A DNA stretch of 64,000 bases from Enterococcus sp. BWB1-3 (GCF_016745275.1 NZ_JADOEP010000009.1:1-64000); one strand, 5' to 3'; shown: positions 18,026 through 27,587, counted from the first letter of the stretch. Translations and numbers: made by a program. The notes: generated by a model not told the origin, from the letters alone.

Positions 18026-18931
18026 CTATTTTTCTTTAGGGTTGCTTGCTTTTTCTTCTTTCAGCAATTCCTGCCCCAGCTCAAGCAAATACTGTCTTAA
18101 ATTATCTTTTACCTCAGGATGTGTCAGACCGTATTCAATACTTGTTTTCATAAAGCCGAATTTATCCCCGACATCATAACGTTTCCCCGTAAATGCTCTG
18201 GCAAAGACACGTTGCGTTTTATTTAAGGTATCAATAGCATCCGTTAATTGAATTTCACCGCCGGCTCCTGGTTTTTGATTTTCCAATACCTGAAAGATTT
18301 CCGGTGTAAGCAGATAACGTCCAATAATGGCTAAATTACTTGGTGCTTCTTTTGGAGCTGGTTTTTCAACAAAGTTTTTTACATTATACAAGCCCTTTGA
18401 TACTTCTGTTTCCGGATTAATAATTCCGTATTTAGAAGTATCTTTATGAGGTACTTCCATAACAGCAAGTGTTGACGCATGTGTTTCCTCGTAGTCATTG
18501 ATCAGTTGTTTCGTCAATGGAATTTCATCATCCATAATATCATCACCAAGCATAACCACAAACGGTTCATTGCCAACAAAAGCTTTTGCCTGTAAGACCG
18601 CATGTCCCAATCCTTTAGGATGCGACTGGCGAATAAAATGAAGATTCACATCTGTCGTTTCTTCAACCAGTTTTAATAATTCTGTTTTATTTTTTTCTTT
18701 CAAATTTGTTTCTAATTCAACATTCGAATCAAAATGATCTTCAATTGGACGCTTTGCTTTTCCTGTGACAATCAAAATATCTTCAATTCCTGAAGCCAAA
18801 GCTTCTTCTACAATAAACTGAATTGTCGGTTTATCGACAATCGGCAACATTTCTTTCGCCATTGCCTTTGTTGCCGGCAAGAATCTTGTTCCCAATCCAG
18901 CTGCTGGAATAACTGCTTTTTTTACATTCAT
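18026..18931 (-). CDS. galU: UTP-glucose-1-phosphate uridylyltransferase
   Basis: GalU makes UDP-glucose from glucose-1-phosphate and UTP for envelope glycans and glycolipids. The nucleotide-binding motif [20 protein letters not shown] is near the N-terminus, [10 protein letters not shown] is near residue 230, and the length is 301 residues. AGGGGGA lies 5 bases before TTG 18937 and 11 before ATG 18931; I take the ATG, which matches the usual family N-terminus, but the TTG start would add only two residues. It is the last gene of the hprK-lgt-gpsA-galU operon. Confidence 0.95.
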   Translation of the reverse strand: MNVKKAVIPAAGLGTRFLPATKAMAKEMLPIVDKPTIQFIVEEALASGIEDILIVTGKAKRPIEDHFDSNVELETNLKEKNKTELLKLVEETTDVNLHFIRQSHPKGLGHAVLQAKAFVGNEPFVVMLGDDIMDDEIPLTKQLINDYEETHASTLAVMEVPHKDTSKYGIINPETEVSKGLYNVKNFVEKPAPKEAPSNLAIIGRYLLTPEIFQVLENQKPGAGGEIQLTDAIDTLNKTQRVFARAFTGKRYDVGDKFGFMKTSIEYGLTHPEVKDNLRQYLLELGQELLKEEKASNPKEK

Positions 18932-18951
18932 TTTCAATAGTTCCCCCTTTA

Positions 18952-19962
18952 TTAGAATTCACTTTCCGTTTTTCCATCACGCAGCATGATTTCTTTTGCT
19001 GCCTGTTTTACCTCTTTTTGTTCGTATAATACCTGATATATAGCCGTAGTAATCGGCATATCGATATTCATTTGTTCAGCCAATTCATAGGCTGCCTTAG
19101 TCGTGGAAACTCCTTCGACAATCATCCCCATATTTTCCAGAATTTCATCCAAACTATGCCCTTTTCCTAAAAGGTTGCCTGCCCGCCAATTCCGGGAATG
19201 AATACTGGTACAAGTGACAATCAGATCTCCAACACCGCTTAAACCAATAAAAGTCATTGGATTCGCCCCCATTGCAACACCCAAACGGCTGATTTCTGCT
19301 AACCCTCGTGTCATAATTGCAGCCTTTGCATTGTCTCCAAAGCCTAAACCATGAATGGCACCAGCACCTAATGCAATAATATTTTTTAAAGCAGCACCAG
19401 TTTCGACACCAATAACATCCTTATTCGTGTAAATCCTAAAATAGCTGTTCATAAACAATTTCTGTACATATACTGCATTTTCTATAATTTCACTTGCTGC
19501 AGTAATTGTCGTAATATCATGAACGGCTACTTCTTCAGCATGACTTGGTCCTGAAAGAACAACAATTCCTTTGCGTTTATCAGCTGGTATTTCTTCCATC
19601 AGCACTTCAGAAATCCGCTTATGTGTTCCTTGCTCCAAGCCTTTACTTGCATGGATAATCAAAGGCTGGTTTTCAGCCGCTGCAGCAAATTCTCTTGCCA
19701 CTGCGCGCATTGCCTTAGTTGGAACAACAAACAGTACTGCATCAACGTCTTTGATACATTCGGCCATTGTTTTCGTTCCTTTAATAGACTCAGGAATCAC
19801 TAAATCCGGCAGATAGTGCTTATTTGTATGATATTCATTAATTTCATCAATCTGTTTTGGATTATTTCCCCATATTCGCACATCATGACCATTTTCAGCC
19901 AATACTTGTGCTAATGCTGTTCCCCATGAACCGGGGCCTAAAACAGCTATCTTTTGTTTCAT
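18952..19962 (-). CDS. gpsA: Glycerol-3-phosphate dehydrogenase [NAD(P)+]
   Basis: GpsA reduces dihydroxyacetone phosphate to sn-glycerol-3-phosphate, the precursor of phospholipids and lipoteichoic acid. The 336-residue protein has the N-terminal Rossmann motif [10 protein letters not shown] (about 9-18). The catalytic-domain motifs [20 protein letters not shown] and [12 protein letters not shown] are also intact. A TAGGAGGAAAATATACG ribosome site precedes the ATG. It lies 58 bases after lgt and about 20 before galU, within the hprK operon. Confidence 0.96.
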   Translation of the reverse strand: MKQKIAVLGPGSWGTALAQVLAENGHDVRIWGNNPKQIDEINEYHTNKHYLPDLVIPESIKGTKTMAECIKDVDAVLFVVPTKAMRAVAREFAAAAENQPLIIHASKGLEQGTHKRISEVLMEEIPADKRKGIVVLSGPSHAEEVAVHDITTITAASEIIENAVYVQKLFMNSYFRIYTNKDVIGVETGAALKNIIALGAGAIHGLGFGDNAKAAIMTRGLAEISRLGVAMGANPMTFIGLSGVGDLIVTCTSIHSRNWRAGNLLGKGHSLDEILENMGMIVEGVSTTKAAYELAEQMNIDMPITTAIYQVLYEQKEVKQAAKEIMLRDGKTESEF

Positions 19963-20020
19963 CGTATATTTTCCTCCTAAAATGGAATCTGTTCATTGCC
20001 TGAATCTATTCTCTGATTCC

Positions 20021-20851
20021 CTATTCGCTTTTTTGAGAAAGCTGTTGCTCTCGATTATAAAAAGGCAGTTTTGCATTTCTTCTGCGAACGGCAAGTAAAA
20101 CAATCGCACCAACAAATAATATAATCGATAAAAGCTGAGACACTCTGATTAAGTCAAATACATACAAACTGTCTGTTCGCAGACCTTCTATAAAGAAACG
20201 GCCAAAAGAATACCAAATTACATAAAGAAGAAATATCTCTCCTTCTTTTAAAAAGTTCTTTTTCCTGCGTAATAAAATAAGCACGATAAAGCCCAAAACA
20301 CTCCAAATTGATTCATAGAGAAATGTCGGCTGACGGTAAATGCCATCTATATTCATATTCTCTATGAGGAAATTTGGTAAATGCAGACTTTCCAAAAAAC
20401 TTCTAGTTGTATCAGGTCCATAGGCCTCATGGTTCATAAAATTCCCCCATCTGCCGATTCCCTGCGCCAGAATGACACTTGGTGCTGCAATATCTAAAAA
20501 CAGCCAGGTAGATATAAAACGATTTCTTGCAAAGAAAAACAATGCAAGTCCGCCGCCAATCAATCCGCCATAAACAGCAAGACCTCCATTTCTAATTAAA
20601 AAGATATCAATTGGATTCTTCAGGTAATCCTGCCATTCAAAAATAACATAATAGAATCTGGCTCCGATGATTGCACTGGGAAGCCCCCAGATCATGAAAT
20701 CAACCACATCATCTGATTGCATTCCAACTCGAACTGCTTCTCTGCTGCTTAGCCAGACAGCAAGAATAATCCCGGATACAATAATTATTGCATACCAGTA
20801 AATTTCAACTCCCAGAATACGGAAAGCCACCGGACTGAGTTGAGCCAACAT
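20021..20851 (-). CDS. lgt: Prolipoprotein diacylglyceryl transferase
   Basis: Lgt transfers diacylglycerol from phosphatidylglycerol to the lipobox cysteine of prelipoproteins, an essential first step for PstS, LivJ and others in this window. The 276-residue protein has seven predicted membrane helices and the signature GRWGNFMNHEAYG (about 139-151). It follows hprK by 11 bases, the standard hprK-lgt pairing, and has a GGGGGAATTCAC ribosome site. Confidence 0.96.
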   Translation of the reverse strand: MLAQLSPVAFRILGVEIYWYAIIIVSGIILAVWLSSREAVRVGMQSDDVVDFMIWGLPSAIIGARFYYVIFEWQDYLKNPIDIFLIRNGGLAVYGGLIGGGLALFFFARNRFISTWLFLDIAAPSVILAQGIGRWGNFMNHEAYGPDTTRSFLESLHLPNFLIENMNIDGIYRQPTFLYESIWSVLGFIVLILLRRKKNFLKEGEIFLLYVIWYSFGRFFIEGLRTDSLYVFDLIRVSQLLSIILFVGAIVLLAVRRRNAKLPFYNREQQLSQKSE

Positions 20852-20862
20852 GTGAATTCCCC

Positions 20863-21798
20863 CTACATCCCCGAATTTTCTTCAATTAAGCTTGTCAATC
20901 TATTTTCAAATTCCTTCGTAGCATCATACCCCATAGTTTTAGCACGAAAATTCATTGCAGCAACTTCTATAATAATAGCCACATTTCGCCCCGTCTTCAC
21001 TGGTATACGTATTTGAGGAACATCCACGTTGCCAATCTCAATCACTGCATCATTACTGCCTAAACGGTCATATTGCTTATCTTTTGCCCAAGCTTCAAGA
21101 TATACAACCAATTGAACCTGCATAGATCCTCTGACTGCACTTGCACCAAAAAGATTCATTACATCAATAATACCAATTCCTCTAATTTCTATCAAATGTT
21201 GCAAAATTTTTGGCGGTTCGCCAACCAATGTCAGTTCATCCTGCTGATGAACATCAACACGATCATCTGCAATCAAACGATGCCCGCGCTTTATCAGCTC
21301 TAATGCTGTTTCGCTTTTCCCAATTCCACTATCCCCCTGAATCAGCACTCCCAAGCCATAGACATCCACTAATACCCCATGAACACTTGTACGACTTGCC
21401 AGTTCGCCATCAAGAAAGCTGGATAGCTCCCCCAACAAACGTGAAGTAGAAATCGGTGAGCGAAGAACAGCCATATCTTTTTCTTTTGCCGCCTGAATCA
21501 TCTCTTCAGGAACGTCCAATCCTCTGGAAATGATAAAGCCCGGTGTATCTTCTGAGCACATTCGCCGTAACACAAGCAGTCGTTCTTCTGGAATCATTCT
21601 TTCCGCGAAAGCAATCTCTTTATTTCCAAAAAGTTGCAGCCGATCATGAGAATAATAATTAAAGTAGCCCGTTAACTCTAAACCGGGACGCGAAATATCT
21701 CCTGTTGTAATTATTTTATCCAGTGCTTCTTCAGAACCAAAAACAATTTCTAAAGAAAGCTTTTCCACTAATTGACGAATTTTTACAGTTTCTGTCAT
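20863..21798 (-). CDS. hprK: HPr kinase/phosphorylase
   Basis: HprK phosphorylates and dephosphorylates HPr on Ser46 according to glycolytic state, so it signals to CcpA. The 311-residue protein has Walker A GDSGIGKS (155-162), His140 just before it, and the HPrK signature [20 protein letters not shown]. It is first in the operon hprK-lgt-gpsA-galU and is divergent from the UvrC-like gene. Confidence 0.97.
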   Translation of the reverse strand: MTETVKIRQLVEKLSLEIVFGSEEALDKIITTGDISRPGLELTGYFNYYSHDRLQLFGNKEIAFAERMIPEERLLVLRRMCSEDTPGFIISRGLDVPEEMIQAAKEKDMAVLRSPISTSRLLGELSSFLDGELASRTSVHGVLVDVYGLGVLIQGDSGIGKSETALELIKRGHRLIADDRVDVHQQDELTLVGEPPKILQHLIEIRGIGIIDVMNLFGASAVRGSMQVQLVVYLEAWAKDKQYDRLGSNDAVIEIGNVDVPQIRIPVKTGRNVAIIIEVAAMNFRAKTMGYDATKEFENRLTSLIEENSGM

Positions 21799-21964
21799 AA
21801 AATACGACTCATTCCTTTCTTCTCTTCGATCTATTTTATCATTTCAATCAATAACTTTCTACCTATATTAATTTAGCCTATTGTTCAAGGAACGATTGCT
21901 CTTGACTATTTTGTCAGCCGCAGTATACTTAAACTGATTTTAAAATAAGGTCAGGTATTGATAT

Positions 21965-22942
21965 ATGAACGAGCAACTCAAAAAGGAAGCAAAGAAACTG
22001 CCTCTTTCTCCCGGTGTTTATTTAATGAAAGATAAATCTGGAACAATTATTTATATAGGAAAAGCAAAAAAGTTAAAAGAACGTGTCAGCAGTTATTTTA
22101 TTAAGAACAATCAGCATTCCAACAAAGTTAAACGAATGCTTGTTCAGCTGTCTTCTTTTGATGTCATTCATGTTGATACCGAACTCGATGCCTTATTGCT
22201 TGAATGTCGTTTAATTCAACATTATCGCCCCATGTATAATCGGCAAATGAATGCTTTTGAAAGATACAGCTATTTGGAAATTCATGAAGGCGAAACATCT
22301 ATTCGTCTTCACAAGTCTCCTTATCCCGAGGCAAAGTACTCTTTTGGTCCTTATGCAGGCTATCAAAAAATCCCTGAAGTAATAGCAATACTGGAAAAAC
22401 TCTATCAGCTAAACCCCAATGATGCATGGCAACGTTTATTCCATCGATCAGATGAGACAAAACCATTAAAATACCTTGTCCTAAAAGAACTTTTACAAGC
22501 GTTTTCCGGTGATTCACAGGATATAGAAAAACGTATCGAAGAAAAAATGCTGGAAGCCTCCGAGCAAATGCAGTTCATTCAGGCTGCTCGCTGGCGGGAT
22601 GATGGAAAATTCATCCGGACTTTCTTCTATAAAAACAAACAGCTTCTCTTATCTCCAATTAATCAAAAAGAATGGCATGCACTGTGGCTCCCAATGGATC
22701 ATACAGTAAAATGCTACCTGATTTATCAAGGTCTAATTGTTACTGAAAAAGTGTTTCCAGAAAAAATTACCAGCAGTAGTCAAAATATGCAGCAAGCTGC
22801 CCAAACATTGCTTTTAAACATCACAGAGTATCCAGATTCTCTTAGTACCTATTCCAAAAAACAGATCGACTTTGTGGCGATCCTCCACCTTTATCTTAAA
22901 CGTATTGAGGAATACCAGTTATTTCCTATAGAAAAAGAATAG
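21965..22942 (+). CDS. UvrC-like GIY-YIG nuclease with UVR motif, lacking the 5'-incision domain
   Basis: The first 95 residues are a good UvrC-type GIY-YIG domain (SPGVYLMKD, IIYIGKAKKLKERVSSYF, ALLLECRLIQHYRPMYN). A UvrB-binding-like UVR motif lies at about 187-222 (IEKRIEEKMLEASEQM, ARWRDD). The protein stops at 325 residues, so the UvrC RNase H-like and helix-hairpin-helix domains are absent. It is therefore a Cho-like single-incision nuclease, but unlike Cho it keeps a UVR segment. It looks intact, not truncated: the end coincides with a designed terminator. A full-length uvrC is expected elsewhere in the genome. Confidence 0.85.
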   Translation: MNEQLKKEAKKLPLSPGVYLMKDKSGTIIYIGKAKKLKERVSSYFIKNNQHSNKVKRMLVQLSSFDVIHVDTELDALLLECRLIQHYRPMYNRQMNAFERYSYLEIHEGETSIRLHKSPYPEAKYSFGPYAGYQKIPEVIAILEKLYQLNPNDAWQRLFHRSDETKPLKYLVLKELLQAFSGDSQDIEKRIEEKMLEASEQMQFIQAARWRDDGKFIRTFFYKNKQLLLSPINQKEWHALWLPMDHTVKCYLIYQGLIVTEKVFPEKITSSSQNMQQAAQTLLLNITEYPDSLSTYSKKQIDFVAILHLYLKRIEEYQLFPIEKE

Positions 22943-22973
22943 ACGTGCCTTAAGGCCCTCGTCTATTCTTTTT
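22932..22973. terminator. Bidirectional terminator between the UvrC-like gene and liaZ
   Basis: AAAAAGAATAGACG pairs with CGTCTATTCTTTTT. The arms include the stop codons of both convergent genes. Confidence 0.93.
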
Positions 22974-23322
22974 CTTTATTTAAATTATGCTCACTGACAA
23001 CGGCATTTACGAGTGACATAATGACTGCCATCAATAGCGCAGCACCGAAACTCGAAAAGCCAAAATTCATCTCTCCCACAAAGTAGGAGGTCATCTTTAA
23101 AATTACCGCATTTACAACAAAACTAAATAATCCAAATGTCAGCAACGTAAATGGCAGTGACAAAATTGTCAAAATTGGTTTGACGAACATATTCAATATG
23201 GATAAAACAAATGCCGCAATTACAGCTATTCCCAAGCTTCTAACATGAATCATGTTTGGAAAAACAACTGCCAGCGAAACAAATATCAAAGTATTAACGA
23301 CCAAACGTTGAAAATAGGTCAT
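22963..23322 (-). CDS. liaZ: LiaZ-like membrane protein (YvlD / phage holin family 4)
   Basis: This 119-residue protein has four hydrophobic helices and the family core NMFVKPILTILSLPFTLLTFG. In E. faecalis the liaXYZ operon protects against daptomycin and antimicrobial peptides, and the third member is this holin-like four-helix protein. Here it overlaps liaY by one base and ends in the shared terminator. Naming rests on family plus order (DUF4097, PspC, holin-like, then hprK), which matches enterococci. Confidence 0.85.
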   Translation of the reverse strand: MTYFQRLVVNTLIFVSLAVVFPNMIHVRSLGIAVIAAFVLSILNMFVKPILTILSLPFTLLTFGLFSFVVNAVILKMTSYFVGEMNFGFSSFGAALLMAVIMSLVNAVVSEHNLNKEKE

Positions 23323-23627
23323 TAAAAGTCACTCCAGTCATCATCATCCATTTTTTCAGCTTGTTTTCTTTCATGCCTTTTATAAGGATTTTCATTTCTT
23401 ACGTTTCTATTGTAGTTATATGGGTTACTGCTTCCTTTACGTGGAGAAGGAATGACAATCGCTAAAATGATGTACACAAAAATTCCAGGGAAAGCTGCTG
23501 AAAAGAAACTGATAATCACAAATAGTACACGCACAATTGTCGGATCGATACCCAGCCACTCGCCGATACCGGCTAAAGTTCCAGTAAAAACTACGTTATT
23601 AGAAGATTTCGTCAATCTTTTTCTCAT
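23322..23627 (-). CDS. liaY: LiaY-like PspC domain protein
   Basis: This 101-residue protein carries a PspC domain: RLTKSSNNVVFTGTLAGIGE, then a membrane helix (VRVLFVIISFFSAAFPGIFVY), with a charged C-terminal tail ending in Asp/Trp-rich DDDDWSDF. In enterococci LiaY is the transmembrane partner of the LiaXYZ envelope-stress module. It overlaps liaZ and has a GAGGTGAGATTAAA ribosome site. A hairpin separates it from liaX upstream. Confidence 0.87.
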   Translation of the reverse strand: MRKRLTKSSNNVVFTGTLAGIGEWLGIDPTIVRVLFVIISFFSAAFPGIFVYIILAIVIPSPRKGSSNPYNYNRNVRNENPYKRHERKQAEKMDDDDWSDF

Positions 23628-23668
23628 TTTAATCTCACCTCTTATTCCTGATAAGTTGATTATTTTTC

Positions 23669-23709
23669 AAAAAGCCGGGACAAAGTTCCTGTTAAACGTT
23701 GTCCCACGC
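23669..23709 (-). terminator. Hairpin between liaX and liaY
   Basis: On the minus strand GTGGGACAA pairs with TTTGTCCC, followed by GGCTTTTTG. It could act as a partial terminator that lowers liaYZ relative to liaX. Confidence 0.65.
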
Positions 23710-23744
23710 TCTACTATAACTTTATTGGTTAATTACTTATATAT

Positions 23745-25355
23745 TTATTTGTCTGTATCTTTCAAATAAATATTTCCTGTTGTTGTAGAAGCATTGATTT
23801 GAGCCATTTGCTCATCGGAAACACGTCTGAATTGAAGCAGCTGATTCGTACGTTCTTTTTTCTTACGGATCACTTCATAGTCTGACAATCGACTGTTAAT
23901 ACTGCCTAAGCTTGTTTTAACAGTTCCTTCAATACCAAGCATCAGCGGTAAAGCAATTTTTACATTCCCGTTCACTGAACTTGCTTCAATTTTTTTCAAC
24001 GTATTTTCCTTTACAGTAATTCGAATATCCCCGTTGATTAAAGAGATTGCAATCGTTTGAGGAGTTGCTGCAACTGTAACAGTACCGTTTACTGTTTCGA
24101 TAATATTATCCAGAATTTCTCCTTTAAGGACTTTAATATCGCCATTTACTCCTTCTACTTCCAACATCGTTGCATTGATGTCGTTAAAAGTAATTGAGCC
24201 ATTTGTAGACTTCGTATAAACATCTTTTGCTTTTAATTCTTCCACCGTGATATTACCATTCAGTAATTTAACAGATACATGATCATATGTACGTGCAGGT
24301 AGATAGAATACAAGGTCAGCTCTTACGCGTTTATTTGGAATTTGGAATGAAATGACTTCATCATCCACATCAATCTGACTTCTTTCAAGGAAGGCTTCCA
24401 AAGGTGTGTCTCCGTCCATTTTACCATAGAGTTTGATCTTTCCTTCCACTTTTACATCATCCTGATCCCATGTTTTGAAAACAACATTTCCGTTGGCCAC
24501 TTTCACATCAATCAAGCTTGCTTCAACAGCAGGATAATTAAACTCATGGTCAAATTTCGTTGTAGCCACACCCGGTACACGGAAATTAATATCTTTCCAT
24601 TCAACGTTTTCGTTAACCGTTTCAGCTACTGTACTGAATGTTTTCTTTAGGAATGAACCTAATTGAGAACCGGCTTCACTCATTTTTTCGCCAACCTGAT
24701 TTATTGTATCAGTTGCCTGCTCTTTCCAGTCATCCGGAATATCAAATTTTGAAGTTACACGATCCTTCGTTTCAGTCCATTGTTCTTTACGTATATTTTT
24801 CAGTTCTGCTTCCAACGCAATCTTTTCCTGACTGCTATCAGCCAGAGAATCTTCTAGCTTTTTAAGCTCTTCTTCCAAATCAGCTCTTATTTTCAGATCT
24901 TCTTCAGAAAGCTCACCTAGTTCTTCCTTGGTGTTCAGCTCCATCAGAGCTTCTTGCGTTTCTTTAATTTCTTCTTTGATTCCCGCAATCTCAGCATTTA
25001 CTTCATCCAGTTCCACAGAAGCCTGATTTGCTTTAGTTGCCAGCTCATCTAAAATCTTTTCCAAATTTTTTCGATCTGCTTCTATACTCGCTTTTGTTTG
25101 TTCTTCAAAAGAATCAGCAGCGCTTTTCTCGTCTTCCACTGTTTCTTTTTCAGATTCTAACTCATCTAATAAATCAGCAACTTGGTCACTTTCTTTTGAA
25201 TCAACATTCGTAGTTGTTACATCTACTTCATCTGCAGCTTTTTTTATCTGTTTTTCATCTTTTTCAGTTGCCAGGTTTTCTAATAAGACCAAGGCTTCCT
25301 CAGATGACAGGATTCCTTTTTTTACTAAATCCAGTACTCTTTCTCTTTCTTTCAT
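23745..25355 (-). CDS. liaX: LiaX-like envelope-stress sensor (DUF4097)
   Basis: This 536-residue protein starts with the LiaX N-terminus (ERERVLDLVKKGILSSEEAL), continues as a long acidic coiled coil (about 50-240), and ends in a DUF4097 beta-solenoid-like domain with repeated NGN/NGD/NGS turns (about 270-536). In E. faecalis LiaX is surface-exposed, senses daptomycin and cationic peptides, and is the main LiaR target. No signal peptide is visible, which is also true of the known protein. The AAGGAGG ribosome site lies 9 bases before ATG. A promoter and inverted repeat are present upstream. Confidence 0.92.
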   Translation of the reverse strand: MKERERVLDLVKKGILSSEEALVLLENLATEKDEKQIKKAADEVDVTTTNVDSKESDQVADLLDELESEKETVEDEKSAADSFEEQTKASIEADRKNLEKILDELATKANQASVELDEVNAEIAGIKEEIKETQEALMELNTKEELGELSEEDLKIRADLEEELKKLEDSLADSSQEKIALEAELKNIRKEQWTETKDRVTSKFDIPDDWKEQATDTINQVGEKMSEAGSQLGSFLKKTFSTVAETVNENVEWKDINFRVPGVATTKFDHEFNYPAVEASLIDVKVANGNVVFKTWDQDDVKVEGKIKLYGKMDGDTPLEAFLERSQIDVDDEVISFQIPNKRVRADLVFYLPARTYDHVSVKLLNGNITVEELKAKDVYTKSTNGSITFNDINATMLEVEGVNGDIKVLKGEILDNIIETVNGTVTVAATPQTIAISLINGDIRITVKENTLKKIEASSVNGNVKIALPLMLGIEGTVKTSLGSINSRLSDYEVIRKKKERTNQLLQFRRVSDEQMAQINASTTTGNIYLKDTDK

Positions 25356-25410
25356 GGAAATTGCCTCCTTAGCAAATTTTTCACCCTAAGGTGTCTTCCT
25401 TACATGTATT

Positions 25411-25439
25411 ATTATGCCTTTTTTTCATTTCTTTGTCAT
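25411..25439 (-). promoter_or_regulatory. liaX promoter
   Basis: The -35 is ATGACA (25434-25439) and the -10 is CATAAT (25411-25416), with a 17-base spacer. It is 56 bases before the liaX start codon. A perfect inverted repeat abuts the -35. Confidence 0.6.
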
Positions 25440-25443
25440 AGGA

Positions 25444-25473
25444 CTTAAGAATGAATTTTCCCTCATTCTTAAG
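25444..25473. promoter_or_regulatory. Perfect inverted repeat at the liaX promoter (candidate LiaR site)
   Basis: CTTAAGAATGA and TCATTCTTAAG form an 11-base perfect inverted repeat, separated by 8 bases and ending 5 bases upstream of the -35. Position and symmetry suit an activator of the LiaR/VraR type. It could also be the terminator stem of a lost upstream gene. Confidence 0.5.
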
Positions 25474-26044
25474 GACATTCAAAAAACACAGCAATTCTCC
25501 GCTTTCTTATCTGGTTTAATCATAAAACATTTCATAATGGATGGTCAATTATTACTGATTATTTTATATAGAAAGAAAACAATTTAGAATCGGTATGAAT
25601 ACTCTAGCAGCGAGTCTTTTCATAATTTCTACAGATATCGCCGTTATAAACCCTCGCTTATGAATCACATAAACTGTATTTCTCCCCATGACTATCGCTT
25701 AAATTCCTGAAAAAGCCATTCCCTCAATAGTTTTCAGACAAACCCTAACACTCTGACCAAATTATAAATTGCACTAAAAAATAGTCTATACATGATGTTC
25801 TTAGAAAATTTTAAGCTGTTTCTATAATTTTTACAGCTAGTTTGACTCCAGTTAGGGATAAAATCAGCATTTTCTGCCGAGTTGCTCCCGTTCTGGCTCC
25901 ACGTTTCTTGGATTAAAAGTATAACCTTTTTTAATTCGGTCAGTACACTGGTTTTCTGCTGGATACTTCATTTTATCAGCGGAAAATTAAAAAATAAAAA
26001 TTTTTTGTAATCGAGTTGCCTTTCTTCAAAAAAAATAGGTCTGT
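25474..26044. other. Gene-free gap upstream of liaX
   Basis: There is no gene with a convincing start. Bases 25900-25950 resemble 10129-10175 (CACGTTTCTTG, TTAAAAG, ATAAC, GGTCA). ATAGTTTTCAGACA at 25729-25742 also recurs at 7580-7593. The remainder is AT-rich. Confidence 0.45.
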
Positions 26045-26770
26045 GACATTAATATGTCCAGAACCCTTAAAACCGAATAAATGGTGTTACAAATCCTCTC
26101 CATGCTTCGAGGATCAGAATGAAGCCCCTCAATTCTTAGTGGCTCTGCCATTTAGAAATTGATGAGATCGAAACGAAGTCCTTCAATTCTTAGTGGCTTT
26201 GCCATTTAGAAATTGATGAGATCGAAACGAAGTGTAGTGTTGTGTAGTGTAGTGTAGTGAGAACCGTAGACGAAGAAAAATGGATACAGTGTAATGTTTT
26301 GTCTAGAGAATCGTTGGACTCGTAGAGACAGCAGCTCTGCTCCGCATACCGTTCTACTACATCAAGTGAGCTAGTTTCATTCAAGAAATACTTATCGAAA
26401 CTACGCATACCATTCTGCTAAAGTGCGAATATAAGCAGAAGCGGCAAAGTAGAACTAGCACTTGTCGGTCCTAATCTGTGCCGATTAATCGCAGGCAACA
26501 TCTCGGAAATAAGCCGAATACTCTCAAAAATATAGACAGCTCCAAGTAGATATCAATCCACAGCTATTCATTTCATAAATAGTGTTCCATGACAATTTTC
26601 GGATTATCCTTCTTGGTGTCATAAATCACTACGATTGACTTGTCAGAGTAGATGATACCTACTTGGTTCTTGAGCTAGAACACTTCTGCTCCTGCGGTTA
26701 CTCGTCGCAATTAAGTTCGTGCAAGTGCTCCTGCGATTACTCATCGCATGGAGACGCTTTGTCACAACTT
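26045..26770. repeat. Dispersed repeat copy B
   Basis: This is the second, longer copy of the element at 435-1076, in the same orientation. It carries two tandem 53-54-base hairpin units (26127-26179 and 26180-26233; core CAATTCTTAGTGGC / GCCATTTAGAAATTG). A GTGTA-type microsatellite (26231-26260) is longer than in copy A. The copy also has an insertion near 26690-26760 with two related 22-base units, GCTCCTGCGGTTACTCGTCGCA and its variant. It holds a coding fossil at 26573-26690. It lies between phoU and liaX, with no intact gene. Confidence 0.75.
26573..26690 (-). pseudogene. Fossil C-terminus of an unknown protein (copy B)
   Basis: The minus strand reads EVF, a TAG stop, LKNQVGIIYSDKSIVVIYD, TKKDNPKIVMEHYL and a TGA. 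It matches the copy A fossil at 931-1076 almost residue for residue, but here the inactivating change is a stop codon rather than a frameshift. The family is unrecognised. Confidence 0.5.
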
Positions 26771-26789
26771 CGTCGTACTATTCATTTAA

Positions 26790-27461
26790 TTATTCATCGT
26801 GATTGGTGTTTAATTCAGTAATTTTTCCTGTTGCAAGATAGACAATCCATTCACAGATATTCGTTACATAGTCACCAATTCTCTCCAAATATGTTGCCAC
26901 ATGAAGATAGTCTGTTCCGCTGATTACTGTTTCGGGATTTTCCTGCATGCTTCTAACCGAATTTTTGTAGATACTGTTAAAGTAGTCATTCACAGTATCG
27001 TCCATTGTAGCAATCATACGTGCATCCTTTTCATCTGTTTTCACATAGGCGATCAATACATTGTCCACCATTTTTTTCACAAAATCAGACATATCGGATA
27101 TTTCTTTCTCAATTTCAGGAATTCGTGTTTCTCCTTTTAAGCGGATTGCTGATTTTGCGATGGAAACAGCATGATCTGCCATTCTTTCCAAATCAGAGCT
27201 GGCTTTCATCACTGTAATGATCATTCGTAAATCAGTTGTCACCGGCTGCTGTAAAGCAATCATTTCAAAACTTTTCTTTTCCAGCTTTACTTCCATGTCA
27301 TTGATTTCAGTATCATAATCAATCACTTCCTGAGCAAGTTCCTTATTGTGGTCAATATAGGCACGAACAGACTTATGAACTGCATTGCTCACCATCATTC
27401 CCATTTCATAAAATTGATTATGCAGATTTAATAATTCTTCTTCAAACTGACTGCGCAGCAT
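26790..27461 (-). CDS. phoU: Phosphate signalling protein PhoU
   Basis: PhoU links the Pst transporter to phosphate-responsive regulation and limits phosphate uptake. The 223-residue all-helical protein has the two tandem PhoU repeats, with EKKSFEMIALQQPVTTDLRM and ERMADHAVSIAKSAI in the first and YLERIGDYVTNICEWI in the second. It is last in the pstS-pstC-pstA-pstB-pstB-phoU cluster, 126 bases after pstB2, with AGGAGGAAGGTAT before the ATG. A TTACAT/ATGTAA hairpin lies in that spacer. Confidence 0.95.
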   Translation of the reverse strand: MLRSQFEEELLNLHNQFYEMGMMVSNAVHKSVRAYIDHNKELAQEVIDYDTEINDMEVKLEKKSFEMIALQQPVTTDLRMIITVMKASSDLERMADHAVSIAKSAIRLKGETRIPEIEKEISDMSDFVKKMVDNVLIAYVKTDEKDARMIATMDDTVNDYFNSIYKNSVRSMQENPETVISGTDYLHVATYLERIGDYVTNICEWIVYLATGKITELNTNHDE

Positions 27462-27587
27462 ATACCTTCCTCCTTACATTCTCTGTATGTAAAGTAATCG
27501 TCTAAAATTTTTCGACTACTTTCTTCTTTTTTCTCTTTCAATAATACTAACTCCCTGCAGCCTTCTAAATAAATCTGTGATTCAGAC

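Noticed and set aside
26190-26408. 72-codon minus-strand open frame in repeat copy B
   Set aside because: It is built from the hairpin units and the GTGTA microsatellite, and the frame is not kept in copy A.
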